Shown here: positions 29,062-39,600 of the stretch, piece by piece
How the letters are laid out: every line of letters starts with the position of its first letter
Position numbering within the stretch: the stretch's first letter is position 1
Assembly (NCBI RefSeq): GCF_041956535.1
Contig: NW_027192199.1
Span: 434,001 to 498,000, forward strand
DNA: 64,000 bases
Source of the DNA: Calcarisporiella thermophila CBS 279.70
Lineage: Eukaryota; Calcarisporiellomycota
Reading direction: 5' to 3'
Position numbers and translations under genes: made by a program
The notes under the pieces: generated by a model
Told to the model about the DNA's origin: nothing
What the model saw: the letters and a program-made list of their open reading frames with translations, nothing else
The model's database searches: none

Positions 29062-30002
29062 TTAGAGGGGCTTGTGGGCCCGCCGCTTTTCCCATCCATA
29101 GGGAGGAGTTGCCCGGTTGGAGAAGCCGTCGAATTTTGGCATGTGCCATTTGAGTTGCACCCCGAGACCTATCAAGAACATGATCGCAACGCCCACAAGA
29201 ATGCCATACACACGTCCACCCGAGAATTCAAATTTCCCACCAGTGAGGAACGAGTGGACTGCGTCTGCAAAACCTGTGCGCGCAAAGAAATCCACACCAA
29301 GGAAAAACGCGAAAGCGCCAAGGAAGGCGGTCGCCGTGGCAACGACCGGCCGTTCGAGGAAGATTACAAGTAAGATCCCGGCCAGAACAAACACGGCGAT
29401 AAAGATGCCTCGACCAGTGGAAGACTCTATTAGTCCGTTGGCTTTAAAGGCGAGCAGATACATTGCGACAGTATACCCGGCCAAGCCTCCCAGCACATAC
29501 ACTCCAAAATGCCTTGGGAAAAAAAGTAAGTCATCAAATAGTCTCCCGATTAAAGAACATCCAGTATTTACCAGCAGCAGCACAGTATAAGCCCGGCAAT
29601 AGCTCCGACAATCAGGGATACTGCCAGAATAAGCGATGGATTTCCAGCCGCCGGACTATTTAATAGCCCAATGGCAGCTAGATTAGACACCGTGTACAAC
29701 CCGATCATGAACTAAATTTCCCATAAAGAATTAACCAAAATAAGCGAGCAAATGGACTGCGAGAAATGTACCATTGTCAGCTTGAAGAATCGATAACCAA
29801 AGAAGCAAAGATAAATCCCCACGCATATTAAGACTACACCACCAATGCCAATGGGAACCGGCAAGGGACTATTGTTGCCAGTGAGAACTGGTGGTGGTTG
29901 CTGTTGCTGTTGCTGGCGCTTGTCTAATGGATGACCCATAATCTGCAAAAATAGCAACAACATCACAAATATTCTTAGCCAGCGAGATGGAAATGTAGAC
30001 AT
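29062..30002 (-). CDS. TMEM198/DUF4203-type multi-pass membrane protein
   Basis: Three exons (30002-29772, 29711-29572, 29512-29062) encode 273 residues. An N-terminal signal peptide (RIFVMLLLFLQIMGHP) is followed by a dibasic LDKR site and a run of six Gln, suggesting Kex2 processing. The rest consists of about seven hydrophobic segments separated by short loops, matching the DUF4203 (TMEM198-like) architecture: GGVVLICVGIYLCFFGYRFFK begins the first core helix and YVLGGLAGYTVAMYLLAF and FFLGVDFFARTGF are later ones. It ends with a hydrophilic tail containing PPYGWEKRR. Fungal DUF4203 proteins are of unknown biochemical role; animal TMEM198 has been linked to Wnt/LRP6 signalling, which has no obvious fungal counterpart. 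Confidence 0.85.
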
Positions 30003-30272
30003 TTTAAAATCTGGCAGGAAAGGAATGGGTTAGGAGAATTGAAATGGCAAGAAGGAAGAAATGATGTGTAGATGTGAGGTATGGGCCAAGGTATATTGAG
30101 TATGAAATTAATTTTTGCTTAACTATTTAATTTAGAATAAGGAAAAGTGGGTGGAGCTTTTTTCTTATTTGCCTGTAATTCGTGTATCACTCTATCAGTC
30201 TTGGCCTGATTCGAAATGAAACCCTCTCTTTATTGGATGCTTGGGAAGAGTATACAAAAGTACAAAAAGACT

Positions 30273-31543
30273 CTAAACAACGGGCGGTGTGTCGCCAGCT
30301 TGGGGTGGGATGTACGTGGTATCCGGGGACGCCTCCGCATCTGATGGCACCATAAAATCCTTGGACTCGTACATATAGTGTTTCAGTAGCGCATCTTTGG
30401 CAGCCTTTGAAAACAGAGAAATTGAGCATATTACACATTAAATCCAACCCATGGAATTCCATATATTACCCGAAACTCTGCCATTTTGATGGAAGATCCA
30501 TATCCTTCACCAATCTTCTCATTTCCTGAAAAGACGCCTACGATGAATACTGGGGAATTGGAGAGACGACCTGTTTCTTTGAGAATTCTATCCAAGTACT
30601 AAGGGTCAGCAACGTGAGGAATCAATTAGTGTGCCGGTATTTGCCTATATACCTTGATACAGGACTCTGCCTATTTTGTCGTTTCATAAGCGTAGAAAGA
30701 TATCGTTTCGGCTCTTTGATTTCAATCAAAGAAGTGATGTCAAGTTCACGCGAGAGTATATATGAACGAATGAAATTGCGTGCGGCAATGGCTCCTTTGT
30801 CTTGGTAAATAGCTCCTATTAACGCGCGCACTGCCTGGGCCATGACAGTAGGCTGAATAAGTTTAACCGGTTCACTAGGCTAAACCATAACATCAAACGC
30901 AATTATATTAATATACATCACAGAGGTGGGAAATGCTTGACTAGAGTTTACTTCAGGTCGCGTCCATCGGATAATGTGCTGTAGTCCCACTTCTTCACCA
31001 AACTTGGTGAGAGATTGTCGGCCAATAAGCGTAAATATCGCGTTCTCTAGTGCGTCGTTAGGCAAATTGGGAAACCGCGAGTGCAAATGCTCCGCGACAT
31101 ATAGCTCAAGGACTCGTGCACCTAATATTTCATGGGATTTCAATAAGTGTCAAGCGTAATTTTATCATGTAATTCAATAGACTACCAAGATATTGCAATC
31201 GTTCATTATGAGGTTCAGCTCCTTGCTCAAAAGATTTATGGGTCACGGCCTGCAGCAGAAGAGAGGGATCAGAGAATCGCAATCCAAGACGAGCGCTAGT
31301 GGCGACAAGCGTTGGATTAATCTCAATTTTTGCTGGCTGAACCTCAGTTTCAGCATTGAACAGTGTGCTTGTTGCATGATAAAGATGTCTTGATGATCTC
31401 GGGAATGCTCCTTGAAAATATTGGAGACACGTATTAAAGCTAAAGCCATCGGTATATTTCCCAAAATAAATCCTACCTCTCAAAGCAACCTGTGATAGAA
31501 CACCCCGCACACAAGTCAATCTACTTACTACCCTTGTCGCCAT
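30273..31543 (-). CDS. MRPL3: Mitochondrial large-subunit ribosomal protein mL44
   Basis: Six exons (31543-31477, 31410-31186, 31121-30952, 30879-30653, 30587-30470, 30404-30273). The N-terminus is basic ([14 protein letters not shown]) and looks like a mitochondrial presequence. An RNase III-type fold follows ([27 protein letters not shown]). The catalytic Asp of true RNase III (LGD) is Ala here (LGA), as expected for a structural ribosomal protein. A double-stranded RNA-binding domain ends the protein ([39 protein letters not shown]). The donor and acceptor of intron 4 were fixed by restoring the VSRILKE junction. mL44 lies on the surface of the mitoribosomal large subunit. It is divergent from TRM8 (155 bp between starts). 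Confidence 0.92.
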
Positions 31544-31698
31544 TTACAAATCGACCGGTAAGAAGGTTATTCAAGAGTAAACACTTCACTCAATCTGAGT
31601 GACTGTTTCCCGAGAGAATAAATAATAATGCGCCACTTTCTTATTACTTCAATTGAAATTTAACAGTAGCCCTCTTTTGGATCGTAAAAACTGCCAGG
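31544..31698. promoter_or_regulatory. Bidirectional promoter mL44 / TRM8
   Basis: 155 bp between the divergent start codons of two translation-related genes; both promoters must lie here. No specific factor site is claimed. Confidence 0.55.
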
Positions 31699-32770
<1,072 letters not shown>

Positions 32771-34031
32771 AGTTGTCGAACTATTCTTATGTAATCCAGA
32801 GATTGATTGGTATTTTGTAAAATTGAATAGGAATAAAGGAACTTTAGTATGGATGCGTGGATATAGATACATGGTGTATATTGCAAAATAACATAAGCTT
32901 GAGCGGAGTACTCAAAACAGTTAAATGACTTTTCAACGTTAGAGTTGTTTAATTTTATACCCATTCAATGGGATTTAATATCATAGTTATTGTAGGCACT
33001 AGCTTTTTCATTCAAACTTTTAAAACAAAACATGTACTTCGGCCTAGAAGGCGTGTTGTTTCTCATTCCATTTTCAGTGCAAGCAACTATCCTAGTTATA
33101 AGCTAATTCTGGGTAAGGATACAACCAACCTTTCATTAAATGTCACCTTAGCTTACTACCTTCTATATCGTACATTTTCCCGATACCACTCTTTTAATTT
33201 ATAATATTTTCGACAATACCCTTAGTTCTCAGTATGAAGGGTAGTCGATTTTTTTTCTAATGGACTTAGACGATGAGGTAGAATGCTTGTACGCTCTTAA
33301 TAGCCCTTATACTTGGATACAGAAACAGCACATCTAATATGTGAGGCTATAAATCGGGTGTAATGGGAAGAGAGATTGCCGGTAGTGAAAAGTATCAACA
33401 GCAAAGTAAAGGAGCTGAGTGAATGAATAGTTAATTACCTGGCAGTGTTTCCTAGTCTTTATACTCTGAGTCTTTTCGAACGCTGTAGTATTTTAAGCGT
33501 AAATTACAACCCCACATTATTTCACAGTAAATTTATCTAATCAGAATTTTCCCATTAAATTTGCCTTTGGATATAATCTTTCCGAGATTAACTAATGAAA
33601 ATGCAAAAAATGAAAGCTCCCTAAACATGTTTCTCAATTGTTACAATAACATGTGAAAAACCAAACACTGTTGCGAAAAAATATAGAGACTCAGAGTTTC
33701 AATTAATCTTATGAATAATGTAAAAATATGCTTCCCTCGGAGCATACTCAATACTGAGCGCACATTTAATTCTAGTAACACCTTTAAACCATGCTCTGCT
33801 TGGTTAGCCATATTCGTTACCTGTGAATTTGAGCTCCGCTGTCAAATTAACTATATTGGTTGCATACAACACAAGAGGCGAGATGAGATCAAGTTACGAT
33901 TGCACGTGTAATTAATGTGTATGGATAAATTTGTCGTTAGAGGTTTCGAGCTCAAAAATATTTATTTTTCCACTAAAGTCTCGATTGAGACCCATTGACA
34001 TAGGACACATATTTTAAAATCTCTCAAAGTA
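32771..34031. other. AT-rich intergenic region, no gene seen
   Basis: About 1.26 kb between TRM8 and the ICMT-family gene. One short frame (about 78 codons near 32968-33204) has no recognisable feature and I do not call it. Otherwise the region is AT-rich with no tRNA or repeat detected. Confidence 0.55.
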
Positions 34032-34703
34032 ATGTTTTCCAAACTACTAGCAATTGCATTTCAAGCATGTCTTTTGTTGTACACGTTCAAAGAACCTGCT
34101 AAGAATAATCTGAGAGATCGTGTTAAATCTGAAGGGTTCCTCGGCTTCTTCTTCGTGAATATTCTACCTTACGCTGGCGTAATTTTTGTACTAGGAAATG
34201 TAAGTTGGTTTATTGTGGCAATGGAACAAGAAAGAAAGATGTCTCCATTCATGAGGAACACGAGTAATTCGAATTTATCTCAATGGACTGGAAATGACGT
34301 TGCAAGTTTTCTACTCTGTACTCTCGGTGCTGGGCTGCGCATTTGGTCGCTCCTTACCCTCAAGGATTTCCACTCATTTAGCCTGCGGATACGTCAGGGC
34401 CATAAGCTAATTCGCACTGGACCATACAAATATGTGCGGCATCCTTCTTATACAGGTTTAATCGCAAGCATATTGGGATTTTCTGTGTTTGTGTTCTATC
34501 GGCGGTTATTTTCTTGCTGCATTCCTACCTGGATTGTCCCAATTGCAAACAATCCTTTTGTATGGTTAGCTGGCTTCCTGTTTTCATTGATTTTTTTGAA
34601 GGCACGTGTAGTCAAAGAGGAAATAATGCTTGCGGAAAGCTTCCCTGATGATTGGAAGCAGTTCAGCGCTAGTCGAAAGAGGTTTATACCGTATATTATT
34701 TAG
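34032..34703 (+). CDS. Isoprenylcysteine carboxyl methyltransferase-family membrane protein
   Basis: A single exon encodes 223 residues with four or five hydrophobic segments. The C-terminal half carries the SAM-binding signature of the ICMT/PEMT superfamily: KLIRTGPYKYVRHPSYTG, followed by a long hydrophobic hairpin and RVVKEEIMLAESFPDDW. In Ste14-type enzymes this module methylates the C-terminal prenylcysteine of CaaX proteins at the ER. This protein is only distantly like Ste14, so the substrate could be another prenylated or lipid target. It has no introns, which is unusual in this window. Confidence 0.8.
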   Translation: MFSKLLAIAFQACLLLYTFKEPAKNNLRDRVKSEGFLGFFFVNILPYAGVIFVLGNVSWFIVAMEQERKMSPFMRNTSNSNLSQWTGNDVASFLLCTLGAGLRIWSLLTLKDFHSFSLRIRQGHKLIRTGPYKYVRHPSYTGLIASILGFSVFVFYRRLFSCCIPTWIVPIANNPFVWLAGFLFSLIFLKARVVKEEIMLAESFPDDWKQFSASRKRFIPYII

Positions 34704-35042
34704 TGACCCGAATGGGCAATATCTAATTATAATAATTTAAGTGGATTAGTTAACTAGTGTGTTTATTTAGAATCGTTAGTTTCTTAAGTTGTTGTATTTT
34801 TTATTACAGTGTTATATCTTTGAATAAAAATTATATATTATTTATATTTGAAATCATGCTCAGTAATGTTGGTACTCAAAAATATCTTTTTACTCTAAAC
34901 AACTAGTTTTTACAGAATAGGAGTTAACAGTTCAAATAATAGAGGAGATTTTCTATTTCAAAATAACCAACAGTATTGTTCCAACTACACCAACTAAAAA
35001 TGGACATAAATTTCTAGTCATTGCAACAACTTTATTTCACTA
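34704..35042. other. Short intergenic region
   Basis: 339 bp of AT-rich sequence after the ICMT-family gene. No feature recognised. Confidence 0.5.
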
Positions 35043-35261
35043 GACTCTCTTTGCACTGCTATTATCGCTTTTATCGGTAATATATTTCACGTAGCCGAAT
35101 TCTCGGTACGCTTGATAACAGGCTTTTTCAAAGTCTGAGAGTAAAGACACTAAGCCAGAGTTGGATGGTGTTTGGGCAGTCGAAGTTACCAATCGCACTG
35201 CCACATTTATTTCTCCTTTAGGACGCAAATATATATCGCCACTTGAAAATTTATCCAAGGG
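35043..35261 (-). CDS. Possible terminal exon of an unidentified gene
   Basis: An open frame of about 70 codons on the minus strand, ending in TAG at 35043, reads as a plausible globular segment (DIYLRPKGEINVAVRLV, LLSDFEKACYQAYREFGYV). It contains no ATG, so if real it must be spliced to an upstream exon. A possible 3' splice acceptor (TTTTCAAG) occurs at its left end on the minus strand, but I could not find a donor exon that keeps the frame. The upstream DNA has been invaded by a probable retroposed fragment, so this may be a broken gene. Family not recognised. Confidence 0.25.
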
Positions 35262-35361
35262 CAACCATTACTTCAACCAGCTACAACTGCTCCTGACCTC
35301 TCAATGTATTAATCTTCTCATAACAATATCGATGCCTATTTTTAGAATGTTCTAAGATAAA

Positions 35362-35808
35362 AAAATTATGGCTCAGGGGGGGTTTTTTTTGATCAAAAGT
35401 GAGTCTTTATTGTTTAATAAAACTCTAAAATACAATCGTTACATTATTAAAAGTAATAAAATGAGAGAAAAGCTAGATATTAACGCGGTATTGCAATTCG
35501 GGATAAGTTGATCATGACAAATTTTCTCCTCAAATGGGTAGATGAGAAATAAAACTCAACTAACTGTGGGTATAAGAGAACGACTTGATAGGTGATATGG
35601 AGAGAGAGATATGAAGAAAGAGAAGGTCTAGTAGTAGGGGCTACTGCTTTCACCGCGCCCATTTTACACCACCTGCTTCGGAACTGTTCAATTTGTCGCT
35701 TTTTTCGGGCTCTTGTTAGTTCGGCTCCTATAGCCTCCTCAATATCCAGCTTGGCCCGATTGATGATGGTTTCGGATGAGGCTCGAGTGTAAAATTATGG
35801 CTCAGGGG
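35362..35808 (-). mobile_element. Probable retroposed, 5'-truncated mRNA copy with 18-bp target duplications
   Basis: Two perfect 18-bp direct repeats (35362-35379 and 35791-35808) flank about 410 bp. Read on the minus strand, the insert starts right after one copy with an open frame of about 100 codons (ASSETIINRAKLDIEEAIG, ELTRARKKRQIEQFRSRW; stop at 35480). An AT-rich stretch follows, then AATAAA (35411-35406), a run of eight A (35390-35383), and the second copy after three C. That order (coding, AATAAA, oligo-A, target-site duplication) is what reverse transcription and insertion of a polyadenylated RNA leaves. It lies next to a tRNA gene, a favoured landing zone for many retroelements. 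The encoded protein is not recognised. It could be a processed gene copy or the 3' tail of a non-LTR element. Confidence 0.5.
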
Positions 35809-35879
35809 AAACTGTGACTGCTTGTTAAAATGACTGATTGAAAATCTAAAATCAAGAGTCCAATCACAGATGGAAATTG

Positions 35880-35961
35880 GACAGCTTGACCGAGTGGTTA
35901 AGGTGTATGACTCGAAATCATATGGGCTCTGCCCGCGCAGGTTCGAATCCTGCAGCTGTCG
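35880..35961 (+). tRNA. tRNA-Ser(CGA)
   Basis: 82-nt class II tRNA. The acceptor stem pairs GACAGCT (35880-35886) with AGCTGTC (35954-35960), with discriminator G at 35961. The D arm contains GAGTGGTTAAGG (box A type). The anticodon arm is TATGA-CTCGAAA-TCATA, giving anticodon CGA (codon UCG). The long variable arm (TGGGCTCTGCCCGC) and T arm GCAGG-TTCGAAT-CCTGC are typical of tRNA-Ser. No intron. A T5 run directly downstream (from 35962) is a normal RNA polymerase III terminator. Confidence 0.97.
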
Positions 35962-36274
35962 TTTTTGTCATATTTTAATTTAGGTAATAACTTAAATTTC
36001 TCACAGGGATAAATTATTTTTGTTTATAAATTACTGTTATCAATTATTAGTTCTTTTTTCCGCTTTCCAATGATATCTAAACCATTTACTCGCTGGCTTT
36101 TTTTAAATAATTTCTAGACTATGTTGTATGTTGAGAATATTTTTCTCTCTATAACGGATATCTTTCTCTTAAATTGCTTTATTATTTACTCTTGAGACTA
36201 AAGTCTATGTCCTTTCTATTATTGCGTAAAATCGTTGTTATTAATGGTCGTTCAAGCAAACAATATCCAGAGGT
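35962..36274. other. Intergenic region tRNA-Ser / COQ9
   Basis: 313 bp of AT-rich sequence containing the Pol III terminator of the tRNA and the 3' flank of COQ9. Nothing else seen. Confidence 0.5.
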
Positions 36275-37483
36275 TCAAGCACTTACCGACTCTATTATAC
36301 CAAGGGCTGACCGAGCAGCAAATGACATCAAATTTGAAATCTAAACAGGGCAAATCATTAGTAAATTCGCTAATAAAACTAGCATTTTATTATATCTATT
36401 ACCTCATTGACCGATTTTCCAAGGATTGCCACATCTTCAAGTCGGCGGTCGAGGAAACGGAATGTCTCTTGGAAATCTGGAGAGCTATCTTGAGTCATGA
36501 ATAGCTCTTTATAAAAAGGTGAGATAAGGCGGTGTGGATTTTAAGGTATATTGCTTTACCTGTAGAGCTGTACACAGCCGCTAGGGTTGCTCTCTTACTA
36601 TACCAATTCATCTGTTAAGAAGAGTTAGTGTTTGAATCTGAAAATTACAAATTTAGAGGTTTTACATCAGAGCTTTTATCTCCAGCTAGATACCACATGT
36701 CATCCACAAGCTTTTGCAAGTGGGTCAAAGAAGTGGCTGCTTGTGTTGGCTGTGCCATAATAGCCAGAGCCTAAACAAACGGAAGAGATTAATATATGTA
36801 TTAAGGGAAATAGATGGTTGCTGAGTATACCTCTGGCCATTTTGTAATGTAAGGTCGCATCATATTGAGTCGCACCTGGCACATAAGTCGAATTTTTTCA
36901 TGTGTGCGAAGCCTTAAAAAGAGATAGAGGATAATTAAAGCTGGGTTCGTCGAGATTTAGCTGTTTTACTAATGTTTTCTTACCCTTCAAGTTTTCCCTT
37001 TGCGTCCACATTCAAACGAATCCTACAGTCTTCAAGAAAATAGTTGACAAGATCGGCAGGACCTCCGGGGAACATACCGCGTGCTACCGATGGCAAACCC
37101 ATACGCTCAACTGAGGTTGCCAGAGCATTTTCCCAGCCAAATTCTGGCACCAGTGAAAGAGCTGCTCTCAAAATTTCTGAAGGTTTATCATTGGGTGGGT
37201 TGATGTTCAGTTCAGAAAAACTAAAAATGTAACAAAAGTTATACTGCATTCAATTTAGTCGACAATAGCTTTACACTTAATACTTTATCTCTTCTGTCTT
37301 TTGAGCTTTTCTCTCGCTTTCCGAATTTATGGCACCACTCTCGGTGGTAGTCTGCAATTGTCTCTGCAAAAATAGTTTTTTCGATACCATAGGAAGAGGA
37401 ACAATTGATCGCTTACACGCAGCAGATGAGAGCAGGAAACATCTGCTAAGTGGTCGAGAGTGAAGTGCACGGGATACTACCAT
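36275..37483 (-). CDS. COQ9: COQ9, ubiquinone biosynthesis lipid-binding protein
   Basis: Seven exons (37483-37284, 37220-36984, 36912-36831, 36770-36666, 36611-36560, 36506-36403, 36340-36275) encode 281 residues. An Arg/Ser-rich mitochondrial presequence (MVVSRALHSRPLSRCFLLSS) precedes a TetR-like helical fold. The COQ9 domain block is clear: LRAALSLVPEFGWENALATS, FPGGPADLVNYFLED, IRLNMMRPYITKWPEALAIM and the C-terminal amphipathic region with DMNWYSKRATLAAVYSSTELF, where lipid-binding and Coq7 contact occur in characterised homologues. COQ9 presents substrate to the Coq7 hydroxylase at the inner membrane. The last exon is the least certain part but fits the expected C-terminal amphipathic helix. 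Divergent from THOC5; COQ4 of the same pathway is also in this window. Confidence 0.94.
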
Positions 37484-37635
37484 TTCTTACAGAGTTAATG
37501 AGAGAAAAAGTAATATTCGAAATGGTTTAATAATCTTGTATCTAAAAATCAGTCGACATCTGTAAATTTTCATTAACTGTGGCTTGCGAAGATTTTTTAC
37601 TCTCTAATCTTTTTTGCAAAGAGAGATCTAGCCAG
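37484..37635. promoter_or_regulatory. Bidirectional promoter COQ9 / THOC5
   Basis: 152 bp between divergent start codons. Both promoters must be here; no specific site recognised. Confidence 0.55.
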
Positions 37636-39444
37636 ATGGCAATGGAGCCTATATCCGTGACTCCTCAACTCGACCACCTTAAGAAGCTGGCCAAAAGTTG
37701 TGAACAACTGAGAAATGTCGCAGAATCACTTATTAATATCAAAAGACATGCATGTGAATTGGATGATGATTCAGAGGTAAGATCTAAATTGAATTTATGG
37801 CTGGGGATTGAGGTGACATTGTTGGTTTTATTTTTTGTAACAGACTGAAGCGAGTCTCTTGGAGAAAATCAAGCCGCTTGTTCAACAGACCCACATGATT
37901 CAAATGACTCTCAAGCGTTTGAATCGCAAAACATTTGTTCACACGCGTAGTTCTAAACTAAGTAGCGCGGAAAAGAAAGAGCGTCTTGAAGACTTGTTTC
38001 TACGGCTACATAACTTACGATGTGAAAAGGCACATTACCGAACCGAGATATCGAGATATCAACAAGCAGAGTATGTGTTTATTCTAATATAATTGGCGCA
38101 GTTCTCTAAGCTGAAAGCTGCCCCTTAGATATCTTTATCATGAGGTCGCATTATTACCCGAGGAAGAATTTGCCGCAGTTGCTCCTCAAGAAATGCTTAA
38201 AGAAGAAGAATCGCACCAGAGATTTCTTAATCGTTTAAAATTTGAAATGGGAGAGAGAGAAAGGTATGTCCACACACTTTGACTAGTTGATATTTTTCAC
38301 TCATATATCAATATTTAGGCTAATAGAAGAAGTAAATCGTCTCAAAGAAGCTAAAGAGACTTTGATGAAGGAAAATAAGCAGAAAAGAGCAGAGCTGAAA
38401 AACTTGGATGATCAATTAGACGATTATTTAGCTGTAAGTACGATACAAATCCATACAACAATTATACATTCTCGATGTTTAATTTTTTTTCTAGAGATCA
38501 AAACCGCTACAGGATGCTTTGAAGATCCCGATTTCTGCGACTCGAAAACAGCGGGACAATTCAATGCTACTACCTCGCCCACTATATGTTTTATACCGTC
38601 AAGCAGTTGGTTTCTCGGATGCATTTGGTAAATTAGATAAGGATATACGCTATTCACTACCCTTTAGCTAGACCATATCTCCTTTAGAAAACTCTGTTCG
38701 TGTTGAAATCACTGGCGATATCTCGGCTGCAGCATCTTATGCTGAGAATCAGAAGCGTCCCATCTCTACACCAGCTCCACAGGCACTTAACTCCTCATTT
38801 ATGAGTAATCCATCTTCAGTGGTTGTGCTTGATGAAGGAGAGGGAGAAGAGACTGAGGCAGGGAAGAGACATCATGGAAAGCATTCCTCACAGACAGATA
38901 AACAAGATATATATCGACGTCACCCTCTTGAAGTCGTGATTTCAATACGAGATGGAGGTAAAGCCCTATTTTGCAAATTTGTGAATATAACAAGAATCCT
39001 AATATTATTTATTCAGACTCAAGTGAGAACAAATTCATCGCAACGCTTAAGTTTTCGTATCTTATCCAGTTGAACATTGTCGTTACTGCATTATTGGCAA
39101 TGGAGGGATGGAATCCGGCGGATGAGCCGTTATGTGATCTCTTTCCAGGAGATACTGGAAAAGATTCACCAAATCCCGCAAATGCGTATTTGTTTAAAGT
39201 TGGGTGAGTTTATATTTGCCAATAATATCTGTCATTGAACCTCTCTCACAAATTTGCTTGCAGAGATCATTTCTTTAATCCAAAGGAGGCGGGTGGCTAT
39301 GCTTTCAACTGGGCACAGCGGCTCTGTGGGAATGATTTTGCTCCGCAACAACAGCAGGTAGTTCACGAAGCAGTGATGGAGCGGCCATATTTTGCAAAAG
39401 TAGTGGAGATGATCAGAGCATATGTGAAGGAACAAAAGAAATAG
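37636..39444 (+). CDS. THO complex subunit 5 homologue (THOC5)
   Basis: Eight exons (37636-37776, 37844-38070, 38129-38263, 38319-38433, 38495-38627, 38688-38957, 39017-39203, 39264-39444) encode 462 residues. The first half is a long coiled coil containing the conserved THOC5 blocks (YLYHEVALLPEEEF, HQRFLNRLKFEMGERERL). A variable acidic and Ser-rich linker follows, and then the C-terminal globular half (LKFSYLIQLNIVVTALL, GYAFNWAQRLCG). THOC5 belongs to the THO/TREX complex that couples transcription elongation to mRNA export. THOC5 is absent from Saccharomyces but present in animals, plants and many fungi. The start is the first ATG after an in-frame non-ATG stretch; a second ATG lies two codons downstream. 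Convergent with the Cep57-like gene. Confidence 0.9.
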
Positions 39445-39600
39445 AGTGAACAAAGAAGAGGGAACGAAAAAGAATAATTTTAAGAATTAAACTCCTTGAT
39501 TTGTTAATAAAATACAGTAGAACTGTTTTTGTATATTTAATCCAGTTGAAGCAAGGAAAACTTAAATTTAAAAAAAAACCCATTTAAATATATAGCAGCA

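Noticed and set aside
29117-29590. 157-codon plus-strand frame opposite the DUF4203 gene
   Set aside because: Antisense of hydrophobic membrane codons; the minus-strand gene has signal peptide, introns and conserved helices.
32968-33204. 78-codon plus-strand frame
   Set aside because: No domain and no flanking exon; length is within chance expectation for this base composition.
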